The translations under genes were made by a program, and so were the position numbers. A DNA stretch of 64,000 nt from Lineus longissimus (taxonomy: Eukaryota > Nemertea > Pilidiophora > Heteronemertea > Lineidae): NCBI RefSeq assembly GCF_910592395.1, contig NC_088312.1:18857292-18921291 (forward strand), given 5' to 3'. This document shows, in pieces, positions 36,601 to 51,600 of the stretch. Each line of letters opens with the position of its first letter. Within the stretch, counting starts at the first letter, position 1. The notes under the pieces were generated by a model. That model saw only the letters and a program-made list of their open reading frames with translations. It ran no database searches and was not told the origin of the DNA.

Positions 36601-39600
36601 TCTGATACAATGAGAGCTGTGGGTGTGACTCTTAGGAGGATCACTGCTCTTCTGTCACAGTGTCCTTGAGCAAGACAGTAGTTAAAGCTCTGGTCTGATA
36701 CAATGAGGGCTGTGGGTGTGCCTCTTAGGAGGATCACTGCTCTTCTGTCACAGTGTCCTTGAGCAAGACAGTGGTTAAAGCTCTGGTCTGATACAACGAG
36801 GGTTGTGGGTGTGACTCTTAGGAGGATCACTGCTCTTCTGTCACAGTGTCCTTGAGCAAGACAGTGGTTAAAGCTCTGGTCTGATACAACGAGGGTTGTG
36901 GGTGTGCCTCTTAGGAGGATCACTGCTCTTCTGTCACAGTGTCCTTGAGCAAGACAGTGGTTAAAGCTCTGGTCTGATACAACGGGGGCTGTGGGTGTGA
37001 CTCTTAGGAGGATCACTGCTCTTCTGTCACAGTGTCCTTGAGCAAGACAGTGGTCAAAGCTCTGGTCTGATACAACAAGGACTGTGGGTGTGACTCTTAG
37101 GAGGATCACTGCTCTTCTGTCACAGTGTCCTTGAGCAAGACAGTGGTCAAAGCTCTGGTCTGATACAACGAGGGCTGTGGGTGTGACTCTTAGGAGGATC
37201 ACTGCTCTTCTGTCACAGTGTCCTTGAGCAAGACAACTAACCTTATGGTACACTGATTTGACCTTTCAATCGGACATAATATCGAGGTGCCCTTTACACC
37301 TCCTACCGATTCTGACTTCAGTTGTTGCAAAATGCCATGTTGTTCACCTCTCTCTTAGTCTCTTAAGCACTACAGCAGTAACAAAATCGCCACTGACTCT
37401 AGTCTGATCAATCACAATCAAGGCATCCATCACATGCAGTGAATCTCGTCCATTGATCCCGAACATATAGAAAATCGGAGCTTATCATGCCGGCATATAG
37501 ATATGGCCGCTTGACTGGCCATGCCATCAAATGGGAATTACGGAGTGATAAATGGGCGTGGAACCCACAAGAGTAGTTGCGGTAGCGACATTTGTTGCAG
37601 CCATGAGAAGGATTTGTGAATCGGCTGATACTGTAAACCACAACATTTTCACACGTTTTTTTCAAACTTTGAAAATTTCCGAAAAAATTTGAAAAGTTTC
37701 ACAATTTTTATTTTTATTGATTATGAAATTTCTTTGACTTCTTCAAATCAAAAACATTTTTTCTCGCAAAATTGTTGCGATTCGCAAAATCTTCAGAAAT
37801 GAAACGCTCACGAAAATTTGTGGTGTAGGGAGCCATTTTGATGCAAACGGTTTGCCTTGACTGATGAAGCAATCAAAGGGGATGAGGTCGTGATAAAAGG
37901 GTATTATAAGCATTGGGGTCTAGGTGGCATTGGCAATGGGAAGGATTTGTGACATATTCATGATGATTGATGTTGGTCTGTACTGGCTGCAACTGGAGTC
38001 TGCTACCTGGGCAAAAAGAGTGTTTTGATCGTTGTGAGATTAGCTGCAGATTTGGGATAACATCTTAGTTTATCATACCTGCGTAAAGATACAGCCGCTA
38101 GGAACTAAGTGGGGATAAATGAGTGTGAAAGCTGCGAAGCCTCCGTTTAACGGCCATAAGTCTGCCATCATCAGCACAGCCAGAACAAAGTCATTGGATT
38201 TTACCTTGTTGACAATTCATCAATGTCAATTTGTTGTAGTCAGGGAAGTGAAACGATCATTTGAACAAATCCTTTGGAGTCAAATAAACCACTGCACTGT
38301 AATCGCTGAAATCGACACTTCTTTTATAGCATTCACAGCAGTGGAGAAGTTTGGGATGTTTTTGTCACAATTTGAACAACAAATAGAATTTGCCGGAGGC
38401 TGTTTCTCTGAAAACACGAGTGGCATTGTACGAACATGTTTCAACATATACACTTGATCATGTTCCAGTTTTTTTGATGGTGCTGGACGAACAATGGCCA
38501 ATTGGAAATAACGATATAACACAGCAAAGCCATGTTGTCTAATATACCGTAGGGCAAGTTGATATGAATGAGTTTTTTGGTATGAAGGAAATAGAGACAC
38601 AGACATTGTGCTTGTGTGACAGACCACTTCTTCTTCTTCTTCCTCTTCTCCTTCAGCATTTCCTCTGTACCTGAAGCTGTTACTCTCCAGGGAGTATATC
38701 TCCTCCAAGGCAGGATGAGAATTTTTACATGACACTACGGTTATGGTTCTTGGGCCAAGTGACTCTGTCTTTGGCCAGAGGAAGAGTCCACACAAGCTTC
38801 TCATGTTTCTCACTTGGTCGGGTCTTTTCTTGCCCTGGCATAGACACCAAAATACACGGAACCTTGGTTTGACGTCTCAATTAAAGGACAGTGACGAGCC
38901 AGGGATAATCCCTATGCTACTTTTTATGAAATTTCTCGAAGTACAAGATCAAACATGTCAAAGTATATCAGTGACCATATAGAGCATATTTGAACTTTTG
39001 AATTGGGCTGAGATACACAACCTGAAATATAAGGATCTGACCTCTGGACACTAATCTCTCATGCTCAACACAGATTTCATCAGTATACAAATTACCCTTG
39101 TCCGGAATATTGCCCCCTTCCGGCACTGATGGGTTAATCTCTATCCTCATGTTTCTTGGTTAGACTTTTTGTGTCTATCATAATATGCTTATTATGATCA
39201 AGGAACAACACCAAGAGAAATATAGCGATTATTAACGTCATTACGAAAAAACACAATCATGTGAGATTATCGGAAGATTACTTGTAATTTGATTACAGTG
39301 CCATCTGCCATGCTCTTCAATCGGTGTCGGGTGGCGCAGAATCCACAATGAAGAAAGGAAGTGTGGCGATTCTAGTGTAAAGCGGCACTTCTATAGTGCT
39401 TACTTTTGATACGACTGTTCAAAGAACATTAAGGGGTACGCTGTTCGTAAGTACTGGTGGTCCAGGAAAAAAGAAATGCAGTTATACACAATGCCATAGT
39501 GCAGTTATTATGCGTACTGATATGCTGAAACATGGTATTTATAGTATTTGTATATCTATCTGCACAACGGCATTGCTGAAATTGACATTTAGCACGTTTC

Positions 39601-42600
39601 AAGGCAATAGAAAATTTTCAAATTCAATTAAAAATTTCAAATTTTTAATGAACTATGTAGGCCTTTGACCAATCTAAAGTCAATATCACATGCTACCTAA
39701 ACTAAGACACTGGAGACAAAGAAACTTTTCAGACATGATTTGGAGAAATTGTAAGAAATAGTTGATATTCCTATGAAAAAAATCACATTAAGACATTCTG
39801 ATTGCTCTATAACTCATAAGTTTAGAACGATTCTAGCAATAAAACATGAAAAATCACTTTCTGAAACATTCTAAGGATGAATATTTTCGTGCAGAGTGTA
39901 TGGCGTGTGTACGTGTGTGTTGTGGGCAAAGGGTACGTTCCATGTTGTTGTGAAATATGAAATCGACAGCCTATGTCCTTTCTTTAAAATGTCTTTGAAA
40001 GTAACAGAATGTCATGCATGAAACCTGAAACTAAAGTGCCCAGCAAACAAGTGATTTTTGTTGTGACGACCTGCGACGATTATCAATGCGATGAACGATA
40101 ACATGACCTTCAGCAGATAAACAACCAGGAATCACTAGGCAGGATAGTTATCACAGGTCAGGCAATCCCCGATTCTTGTCACAGGTGACCTACGATGACC
40201 ACTGTATACAAGAGAGTTTTGTTGCAGGCAATCATGATTGCAGGCTGCTGCAGCAAAACTCGCTATTTTTTGGACAATTTAAGGGCAGCAAATATAAAAG
40301 GTAAGACTTGGCTTAAAGTCTTATCACACTGAACAAATTTTCAGAAAATATTTCAATCATATTCGTCAATGACCTTGAACTCTACTAACTGACCTAGACA
40401 ATGCTTTGAGGTCAACTTCAAGGTGAAGGCCAAACCATTTCAAGGTCGGAGTACTAGGAGATATTGTAAGAAGCTCAAGAACATAGGCTGTAAAACTGAT
40501 TGAAATTCACAACAAACAAATACGGCCGGGTTCTTTACACTAACAGAGGAGAACTAGATAGAACTCTTCAGAAACGTCATAATTTCACACATAGATTTTG
40601 AAAACTTTTTAGTCTAAAAGTCGGTGGATGACTAACACCATACAACGTACCGTTACCCACATCGAACTCGACACAATGTCTAACACGACACACACTGGAC
40701 GACTACAGGAGAATCAATGACTGGCGAAAATAATTTTACCCGTAACATTTGTGACCCGTTCCAGCAAAACCAGTCGCATGTCGCTCTGAGCTTGCCAGGT
40801 TGAGATGGACTGTTTTTTTTATTTCACTATTGTCTGCATTTTGTGAAATCTGACGACATCAATTTCTTCTATTATCTACTGGTGTCGCCTGGGCTCATCT
40901 TATGTGCGACATGCGACTGGTTTTGCTTGAACGGGTCACATTTTAGAAAATCAAGTCAACTTTCAGTGAAATATACACCGGAAAAATGATAGAATTATTG
41001 ACCTTCATAGTGGAAGACATTCACCTTTTCACGGTATCTGCTAATGCGCCAACCCTAAACCAGATTTTAAGGCTGAGAAGACAATATTTTTTGCAATTTT
41101 TTGGAAAAACTTGGCTTTCCATCTTCACCAAGAAGACAGTTCACCTCTGATTTAGTTGCTCAATTCCTATTTTCTTATCAGATAAGCCTACTTTGATGTT
41201 TATTAGACATGACAGCTGAATCTTTGGGTACTAATGTAGGCTTAGATTTTGTTTGGCAAAGATGTTATTGTGTCCTTATGATGGTAGAAGTCCTTTATCA
41301 ACAACAACCAAATCATTATCTGACAGGCAACAGCGGGTGGGAAAGCGTCAATGACATTTTCTTATACTGTAATACATTCTTGTCTTAAAGTGATACTATG
41401 ATGTGATTTACAACCTTGCGGAAATACGTCCGTTTTTAATTGTTGATCACAAATGTAAAGCTCAAATTTTCCATTTTTGATTAGATTTATTATAAAATCG
41501 CTGAATGTAAACCACCGCGACCGTGAAAATGTTCATGTTGTGACGTCATCAATGAAAACGGCATCGAAGCGAGCCGTCCGGGCGGGATTAAACCATCAAT
41601 TTCTAGAAAATGTGCTTTTCAATTCGAAAGAATTACCGATTTATGAGAAAGTGACGTAGTCATTTGTCAAAAACAGCTAAAACATTATATGGTGAAATTT
41701 GACACGAGTTACCCTTTAACAACAGCGGTACACTATGCCAACATTTTGTGAAGTGCAGTGAGGTGCTGTGCGACAAGACCAATAGAGGTCGTCACTAAAC
41801 CAAACACAGTCATTCCCAATGCAAAGCTTGTGCTCCATGACTACACAGGCCACAGTAGCGTGATACATCAAGAAAGACTCAAAAGACAAAGGGAAATACA
41901 AATTCTCAGCAAGAAATAATTTCATCATTTGCCGGTAGGTCATCTACATAGCATGAAGACAACTTCAGATTCATATACTCAATCAACCCACGCATAATTC
42001 ATGTAATTGGAAAAATACTTTCAGACAGATAGGTCTCAAAGACTGAGACACCTCATTCTTGAGACGGCATGGCGAACATCATTTCTTGAGTGTCGCTCTT
42101 CAATATTAATATATGCATAGCGAGTTGCAGACACAAAGTTTAGTCAATTGAAGAGCATTGGGTTTCGAGTACTTGCATATATGAATATGCAGTCTCACAG
42201 ATGTGTATCTATGGTTTTCCAATGCAATATTTCTATTGAAATCATCTATCTCAGTACTTGACTGTGGTACCAGGTTGTCGGAATGTTAGTTTTCGAGATC
42301 TTGTCTTATTCCTTAGTGGTTCTGGTCAACATTTTAGCTCCACGCTTGCGGTTTAGGTAAGAAAAGAGAAAATCAATACCTCCAGTTCGGTGTCAATTCT
42401 TTAAAGCTGACTCTCAGTTCAGGATTGTAAGACTAATTTGGTTTCGATGCTAGAGACGGAATGGCACCTTTTTTGCTTCAGATTAACCTACAGGTATGTA
42501 TTGTCAATAGCAACACCACAATTAATTAATTGTCCATAACATGTTTATGAGGTACATTGTCAACATGTTTATGAGGTACATTGTCTAACATGTTTATTAG

Positions 42601-45600
42601 GTGCACTGTCTAACATGTTTATGAGGTACATTGTCTATGTTTATGAGGAACATTGTCTAACATGACTCACCCTCCATGCCAGATACTCCATGGATATCAA
42701 CGTTGTTCCCAATGTCCCCCCTTAATTTGAGGAGTTGCTCATGAAAAAGCCAGTGTCCGGTAACAAGAGAAAGTCAGTGTTCTCTCATGTTCTGCTTTCT
42801 ATCGGGCCCATGGCCATTACTGTTAAATGTACATAGTCGCAACACATTCATTGTAGTCAATGTTAACAAATTTTTTTTTTGTATAGCACCAGTTCTGTAA
42901 ATCTCTGTACAATTTGTTGTGCGAAATAAACAAGTATATATATGAGGCACATTGTCTAACATGTTTATGAGGTACATTGTCTAACATGTTTATGAGGTAC
43001 ATTGTCAAAATGTTTATGTGGAACATTGTCAACATGTTTATGAGGTACATTGTCAACATGTTTATGAGGTACAATGTGAACATGTTTATGTGGAACATTG
43101 TCAACATGTTTATGAGGTACATTGTCAACATGTTTATGTGGAACATTGTCAACATGTTTATGAGGTACATTGTCAACATGTTTATGTGGAACATTGTCAA
43201 CATGTTTATGAGGTACATTGTCAACATGTTTATGTGGAACATTGTCAACATGTTTATGAGGTACATTGTCGAAGTGTTAGTAACTATAACGATGCATTCA
43301 ACGCCATGCAATTAACGACACTCATTCAATATTTCGGGAATTTCCAGACATTTTAGACCAGAGAACAAGTTCTGCCTAATTCAAATATTTTTTCACCACT
43401 CAAAGAAATTCAATCTGACTCATTATTTTACCATATAAGGGCACATCACCAATTTGCATAACTGAGAAAGCAATGCTTCCTTGCCGACCCCAATTTCAGA
43501 CAGTTCGAACAACTCATGACTCCGCAATCATGAACTGTACTGAAATGCACCCGCCTTTAAGTGGGTGATGTCAGCCAATTGAAAAGTAAAGCCCTGACGC
43601 TGTGATATTGGAAACCTATCACTTTGTTTGTCCAGCTCAAATGTTGGAATATCTCATCTAGTTTGAGAACTTTTAAGTTTAGCTTTTGTCGACTACCATC
43701 TCATCTAAACATGCTAAATGCTCAAAACATTTCATAGACAACCACAAGTTAGCAAAGCTCATAGCATATTTTTGCTTAAAACTTTGAAATAATTGGAGTG
43801 GAGAATTTTCATTCTCAACTGATATTTCTGAGCTATAGTATAAAGTATAGTGGAAACAGGCCTTTACATTGTACGACAGTGCTGCCTGTCAAGGGATGCT
43901 ATTTCTGACCAGTATTGTAGCATTTAAGTACAGTAGAACCTCTCTATTAAGGACACCTTCTCTCTAAAGGACACTAGGTTTGGTCCCAAATTAGGTATTT
44001 CCTGTCAATTTGATCTCTCTAATCAGGACACCTCTCTATAAAGGACAGCACTAATCAGTCCCGAGGGTGTCCTTAATAGAGAGAGGTCCTACTGTACATG
44101 TACATAATGTGTATGACACAATGTATATATTAGTGAACAAATCATGAACAAAAAATATGCAATTTTTCAAAATATTAGTAATATCACACCAGCCAGACTT
44201 GATTCTCAGAGCCATGTTACGGACAGATAGAATACCTAATGGGGATGTTCAATCTACCACAGAAAACTCGTCATTTGCAAATGTGACATGCATGTTCTAG
44301 GCCAAAATCACAGGGAGGCTGCCAGTGAAACTAAGGTGCAAAAAGATCACAAAATATACCCACTTCTTTCTCCACTTGTATCATTGGATCTCAAAAACCT
44401 TAACCCCAAATATTGTTTCAGCTAGAGTTTTAGCAGAGTGCATCACCCTGCGATTTCTCAATTTTCTCTCTTTGCCCTGCCATTTTCACAAGTGGCTAAT
44501 GCATTTTGAAGCATAGCACTGCACCCTGCACTTTTCAGATTGTGCCCTTTTCTACTTGGCTTTTCAGATGATGAGCTGAAACATGACCAAGATCTGACTT
44601 TCAACAAACTTCAAGGTTTCAAATTGGTCAACTGGTATATGACAGCCAAATACAAGTTCAAAGGTTATAGATTCACAACAATTAGCAATTCCCAATTCTC
44701 AATACGTGATTTAAACCGAACATGCCTGATGGACCAATCCTTCCTACCAAGATTAATAAAGACTAGTCTTTATCAATTCTTGTTGCTACCAAATACCGGT
44801 TTGTGCAAATCCACCACCAACTGGAAAGAAAATGCCCCAGTTCCAATTATTTTCGTCGCTGTTGACTTTCGGACTTCGTGACCACTTCAAAACTGCATCC
44901 ACATTTTCGTATTTGACCAGCACCGTTAAACCTCGTACCCAGCAGCACTCCCCGGGGCCAACATGCATAAAACTATCGGAGGAAGTGAGGTTACAAAACG
45001 AACATCGAAATGGCCACTATACCTTCATTCTACTATCGCGGCTGATTTGTTCGAAATCAGAATAGTTTGACCACAAGGCCTTGGTAAGGTTGTAGCAATG
45101 CGGTAACTAGAGATGGGACATGTCGATATGTTAATGAAGGCTAAGTACAACGCTGGTCAGAAGTAACGTCTGTTGATACGTGCAACACATCATTTTATAA
45201 TTGAATTGGAAAGATGGTTTAGATGCAGCACTAATGTGAAATTCTTGTGGTTTTAGGATCTCTCAACCACTATACTGTAAACTGACAGATTTTTATACCT
45301 CTTCCTCTTACATTCGCGAAACGAGGTTATTTGCAAAATCAGCATAAAAACAAAATGCCTGCGAAATTGGTTCGTTTGCGTTACTTATCAAACCTGCCGT
45401 GAAATGCAAGGAATCGACACACACAAAGTGGAAAAGGCACGCGTACATTATTCAGTGTAGCATCTCTGCTGCGCGTGACAGGCAATGTTACTTCTGACCA
45501 GAACTGTCATAAATAAGGATAAAAATACAATAATTGACAAAAAATATTTCAGATTTGATAACTTGAGGTGTATTTTCATGAAGGCCAAGTGAGCCATTTG

Positions 45601-48600
45601 AAATCAAAATGTGCTGACACTGCAAAATAATGATATTTACACATAGTTCAGAACAGAATGCTTCTTCGCCTTCAAAAGGATTTTTAAGTCAAAAGAGGAC
45701 CAACTGAATTCAAGCAATGATAATGTTCCAAATAGTTGAATTAATACATTTTTGGAAAAAAATATTCCAGTAAAAAAAGACACATATTTTGAGCAACATC
45801 TCCAAAGCAAGGTTGGTTAAAATTAGAACACGTGAAAAGCATGACGGGAATTTTTTCACAATGAATGCGACATGTTGATAGTTCAGAAGGAATTTTCGAT
45901 ACATGAGCTCAAAGATATTGGCTTGGTCCTTCCATGGTAGAAATGAGATACAAATCTACGACAGGTAAAATATCAGGAGAATTGAGAAAGCAATAACTGT
46001 GATAAATTTTAAGACATAATGCAAGATTTAATGGTGATCGTGGATTAGGTTTGTCTTGTTTTCTCACACAATAAGAGACAGTCCTGGTCAGAAGAAACAT
46101 CCCTGCATGGCACAACACAACATGTATTATCATATTTCAGACATAACAGCCTAAACCACAGTGCATTACTGCCTTTTTGTAAACTGTGCCATTTTTGCAT
46201 GCGTTTTAATTTTTTGCGTTTTTTGGTGACCAGCAAAATATTCAAGAAGAAATTGCCCTGAAAAAAAATATAACCAACTGAAAATACCTGCTGTCGGGTT
46301 GTCGATATGCAGAATAAGAGCTACACCACATTTGCAGTTTTACAAAACTATGAGAAAAAAATATTTTGAATTGAGACTAGAGCACATAGTTCAAACTTGT
46401 CTCATTATTTAACTGTTGGAGGAACTAGGCAACCCTGAGTAAACTGGCTGCAGATATTTCCTGCTTTACAGTATAGTGTCGCATGAATGCAGCTGTAGAT
46501 GTTACTTCTGGCCAGTACTGTATTTTTATCAAATCTGTCCCAATTGATTTTCGATAAACTTGACTTTTTGGCCATTTTGACATTCCATAATTCATGCCAA
46601 CACTGACACACTAATAGCAACGAAAACCCAATTCACTTCTAATAGAAATTGAATAAGGTACACTCATTGAACTGTCCGTCAAAAGCTGTATAAAAATGGA
46701 ATAAGGAACACTCATTGATTCATTAAAAATTTACATTTGTCAGTCAGAGAAGGGTCCTAAATTGACCAATCATAGGCTGATATAGCTATTTCATTTGTGC
46801 TGACGTCCACACCTAAGTACTAACGGTAAGCCAATCATTGTTTCTGGAACCCATCTAGGGCGGCACTTAGATGCTAAGAGATAGCACAGGCTAGCACCCC
46901 TTCAGGAACTGGGCCCAGGTGGATAGAAAAGACACAGCTAATGTACCTAGAATTTAGGGAAAATGCAACGGAGTAGCTTGATTGGCCTACGATCACTCAA
47001 TTGAGAATCCTTCCCTGACTGGCAGTGAGGAAGGTTTTCACACAAGAAACGAACAAAGTGTCGAAATGAAGACATAAATGCATGAAAAATCCAGGATCAC
47101 CATTGTACAATCATGCATAAGTCTTGGTTGGTTTCAAGTAGAAGTTCACACAAACTGCACATCAGATAACACCAGAGAATATATCAAATTTACTTCATGT
47201 TTTTGACTCTTTCTGTCACAAAAACTGCAGAGAAATTACATCAGAATTCCTGAAATTAAGGTCAAATTGTTGCTTTAACCTGAATTTTATGATTAAAAAC
47301 ACTCTCAAAAGTTGTTTGGGACCAAACATAAAGCGTAAATGTAAAACATAAAACATACAATACTGGACAGAAGTAACCTCCATAGTCAATGGTCATGGCG
47401 GTGTCCTTGACCAAAACACCTTAAGCACCACGCAAACATACAATTCGAATTGCTGTGACCTTGGATCATAATCGCTGCTATGTGCGTCAAAAAATCTCTT
47501 GTCTGCGGGTTAAACCTGTAATCGCGGGATTTGATATTGACTGCGATCTCCAATTCTTGTCAAAATTAGTTATGATGACCACTGCAGAGGAGCAATTTTG
47601 CTCGCTTGCAATCATGATACCAGGTCGCAGCAATTCAAATTGCTTGTTAAAAAGCACAATTCAAAATGTGTTATCGCATTTGAAAGGGATATTACTTCTG
47701 AATGGCACTGTAGCCATCAAAATTGGATAATAAGATTAAATTCAAAAGTAATTTAATACCAGCTTCCATTTACTTTCGACCCGGCAAATGCACAATAAGA
47801 TTAAATGAAATCCGATTCTTGTAAAATGAAGATACTCTCGTGTTTGTGGCCAATATTTCACTAATGGAAGATGGGGGCGAGTAGTTTGTAAACCTATCTA
47901 ACTGTAATTCTGCGATAGCTCTACACTCTGGTCGACCACATTGGAATTGAAATGCCTAAACTTAATGGAGTTGAATTTCTATATTATTCGTCAAACGTGA
48001 AGCAAGTTGGATAACGCTCAGAGCTGCAACCCTGGGGGCTTAGCATTTAGTAATGGCAACTTCTGCTGTTTTCCTCTAAGAAAAAAAGGCTTCTGAAATA
48101 GCATTAAATATTTTTCGACCAAGACATATATGCACCCCATAGCGCTTTTTCGTAAAATGAAAAATCCCAAATGGTTTTTGATACTCGCTGAAAAACCACT
48201 AAGGGGTGCATACATGTGTTGGCCAAAGGGTTTTTCAAAAGCTAAAACACTTTTTATTTCTAAGAGTGTATCCAGCCCCTTGTACTCTTAACTGGTGAGA
48301 AGCAAGTATGGTTAGGTGTCTTGCTTAAGAACAGTGAGGTTGAACAATGAAGGCATACATGAGTCGAACCTACAGCATTTGGTTTATGAATTGCAACTGT
48401 TCCCTTTTTCGAGAGAGATTGCGTCCTCACCTGATACTGACAAAACTGAAGGATAACCTCACCACTAATATGTGGTCTAGTGCATTCTTGGCCATCAGTC
48501 AAGAGGTCTGTGGCTCGAACCACACAGTTGGCATGAGACTCGAAGCAGGTCTCTAGCTCTAACCTGCTTTACTCTGTGGTACCAGTCAGAAATGCTCAGG

Positions 48601-51600
48601 TTGTAGCCCTGATTGATAAGCAGGTCAAGGGTCGACCATAGGCATTGCAATTTTGGCTAGAACTTGAAATCCAAAAGCAATTAGAAATCCTTCAAAATGA
48701 AGTGAACGCCAATTTCAAGGGTGGGAATCTGTTCAACAGCCTCCCAGGTTTTAAATGAGCATTCATTTTATTTTTAAGGAGTAATTGCTTTAGGATCCAA
48801 ATTCTAGCCACAATGGTGGTTCCTACTGTCAACCCTCAACAAGTGTGTGAACATACGGTTGAACTTACTCAGAAACTACATCTACAAACCTCTCAAGTTA
48901 TCTTTAGCTAGCAAGACATAATGCCACCACCCTATCAACAAACACAGCATTAGTGCCACTGGCATCTTCAGACTTAGTAGTAATTCAATTCTAGCCTAAG
49001 TGCTAGTCAATAATTTTCTCCTTCGATGCATCTTCAAGCGTCAATGCAGAATAATTTGCTATTTTACGTTGAGTTTCATGTATCATTTAGCATGGTAAGA
49101 ATTCTACTGGTAACTAGGAATTTGTTCAGAAACAGATGATACATTTCAGAAAAGATCTCATCTTCAGTTGTCCTCTTAACAATTTTTATATAGGCAATAC
49201 AAATTCTCCTTTAGCCATCAATTTTGGCAAACTGGGCTGCTATAGCAACTGATATCTAGTACACCCACATCATACAGATGCCTCGAGTTAATACATCCTT
49301 CATGATTTTGGTTGAGCAGGAAGAAGTACGCCATCCTTGTGGCGAGAGGGATATCAAACAAGCACAATTTATCATCATTACGGAGATGAAAGCAATTCCG
49401 ACAGAGCCTCGGTCTTGGATATAAATTGTTTGAATTAAGCAGTCGAATACACTCAGCCACATAGCCACTCTTTACGGCCTTAGCTAATGAATATATGGAA
49501 ATGGAAAGCGAGGGAATCAGCCACAAGCCAGGATTGAGCAGCTCAGAGAAGCCAGGAAAAGACAATGGAGACACAGACAGTTAATGAAAAGGGCGTAGTT
49601 CATTCACCCAAACATTCGAAGAAACATGCATTTGAACAAAAAAAGGAAGGATACATAATCTTGGATTGACTGCGTGTGAATTTCTATAGTGACCATGTTC
49701 AACAGCATCTGGCAAACTCAAACAAGAAAAAAATGTTCTGACATGACAAATGAATTTTATCTTTTATCCCAAGGCACCTTTTACACCCACTTGTGCGTCC
49801 GAGCCCTTGTTAAGAGACCTTAAACTGAGTGTTCAGAACCGGTTACAGATTTGTGAATCTAGAACCTGATCCTGGTTTCACAAGAGTTGACACTCCTTCA
49901 AGAGGCTTACGCTGTTGCTTCCTTGAAGACCAAACTCCGTAATTACGCTAACCAGAACACGGGAGACCTTGTAACCTCCGCCAAACATCCTAAGTGCTCA
50001 GCACGATTATTGATTATTTGTATACACCTTCCTTGGTTGGCTCCTTGGAGATTTACGGTTGCTTTCAAATAGAACGGTCCATGTCTTATAGATACGGAGA
50101 TACATAAATAGAGGATGTAGGCCAAGTCTGGAACCATCCGTTTTGCATACGTTTTCCCAATCAACCTTTTATATATTTGTAGTTGGTTTTGTGTTGGATG
50201 TAGACATCAGTAGGGCCTCTCTATTATGGACAACCTTGTCCTTATTTGAAAGGTGTCCTGATTACAGGGGTCAATTTCAATGGAAATGACCAATCTCGGA
50301 GCAAATGCACTTGAAACGCATACAGTTCTGATCAATTCTTCTGTCTCTCTTGACAGTATATACCTTGAGGTGGAACCTCAGCTCAACAGACTGAATTCGG
50401 CCCCAGACCTGTCAAGTCAGACGCCTAAATCAGTCAAGAGGATCCACCTAAAAACCTAATCAATAATCCTGAGTGAGATAAGATGAAGCTTGAAACACCC
50501 CAGTCCTGATCGATGCCCACGTCTCTCCCAGAGCCTCTTATCAAACAGGAGAATCTGTCACACCTTTGACGAAAACCCAGACACTCATAATACGTTCTTG
50601 TTTATTGATCAGTTGCTTGCCTCATAGTGGGAGCAATTTATTCTGGTAATGTTTGGTGTTGGCTTTCAAACACCGCCAAAGAGGAGGACTAAGTACTTGA
50701 TAGTTCAAGGGATGCCAGAACTTTGTAAACCTCATAGACCGAGTCAGAGTTCAGCTGAAGAGGAAAAGCCTGAGCGAAACTGGTGGAGATACTTGTAAAA
50801 TGGATTTGAGACACTCAGAGACATGATCGATGCCCTCGTCAGCTGCTCAATCAAGGTAGGAGATTTTGCCACACCTTGGAAACCAAACATCCTGAGCACC
50901 TCATTTTCATTGATTAGTTCTTGCATCTTAATGCAAGCAATTTGTTATGGCTTTCAAACACAGCCAAGGTGAAGGAATAAACATTTGATCGTACGATGGG
51001 TGTGAAATTCCAAATGTTATCACCGTCTATGCAAATTTCAGTAGTTGGAAGGTGAAATTTTGCCTGCCCTGGCATAGACACCACATACAAGAAACCACGC
51101 TTCAAGTCTCATTCTGTGAAAGCCAGAAGTTTCAGTTCCTTGAAAGCCATGATGGCTATCCAGAAAACATCCATGGGTTATCCTAGGGATGGAACCTGGG
51201 TACTAAAGCTTGCTAGCCAGCAGTGTTGGCTATTACTGCACTAGGGAATGAGGCTCCTTCACATACAGTATTAGGGCAACAAACTTTGACACACTTTATG
51301 GAAGTCTAAAACTTTCTTGTTTACGAACAGTTGCTTGCCCCTCGATGGGAGCAATTTATTCTGGTAATGATTAATGTTGGCTTTCAAACACGGCCAGGAA
51401 CGAGGAATAAATATTTGATCGCAAGATGGAGGTAAAAGGGGATTTCATATGCAGCGTGGGATTTCAGTGGACGAACGCTGAAATGGTGAAATCAAGAAAC
51501 ACTGATCTGGAAGGGAAAATGAACACCTATTTTTCTGGTGGTGATATTCACCGGATTTTGCCAATGACTCAAATGACCTCACTCGGGATGAGCTAACAGA

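Noticed and set aside
36345-37253. 302-residue open frame on the minus strand
   Set aside because: It is made of the 93-bp (31-codon) tandem repeat. Open frames follow from the period, and there is no domain, start context or splice support.
38280-38813. 177-residue minus-strand frame with poly-Glu
   Set aside because: Spans a CTT-rich simple repeat and a dispersed repeat copy; no recognised domain and no splice fit to gene 2.
42823-43311. Met/Asn/Leu repeat frames on both strands
   Set aside because: Products of the 24-bp minisatellite.
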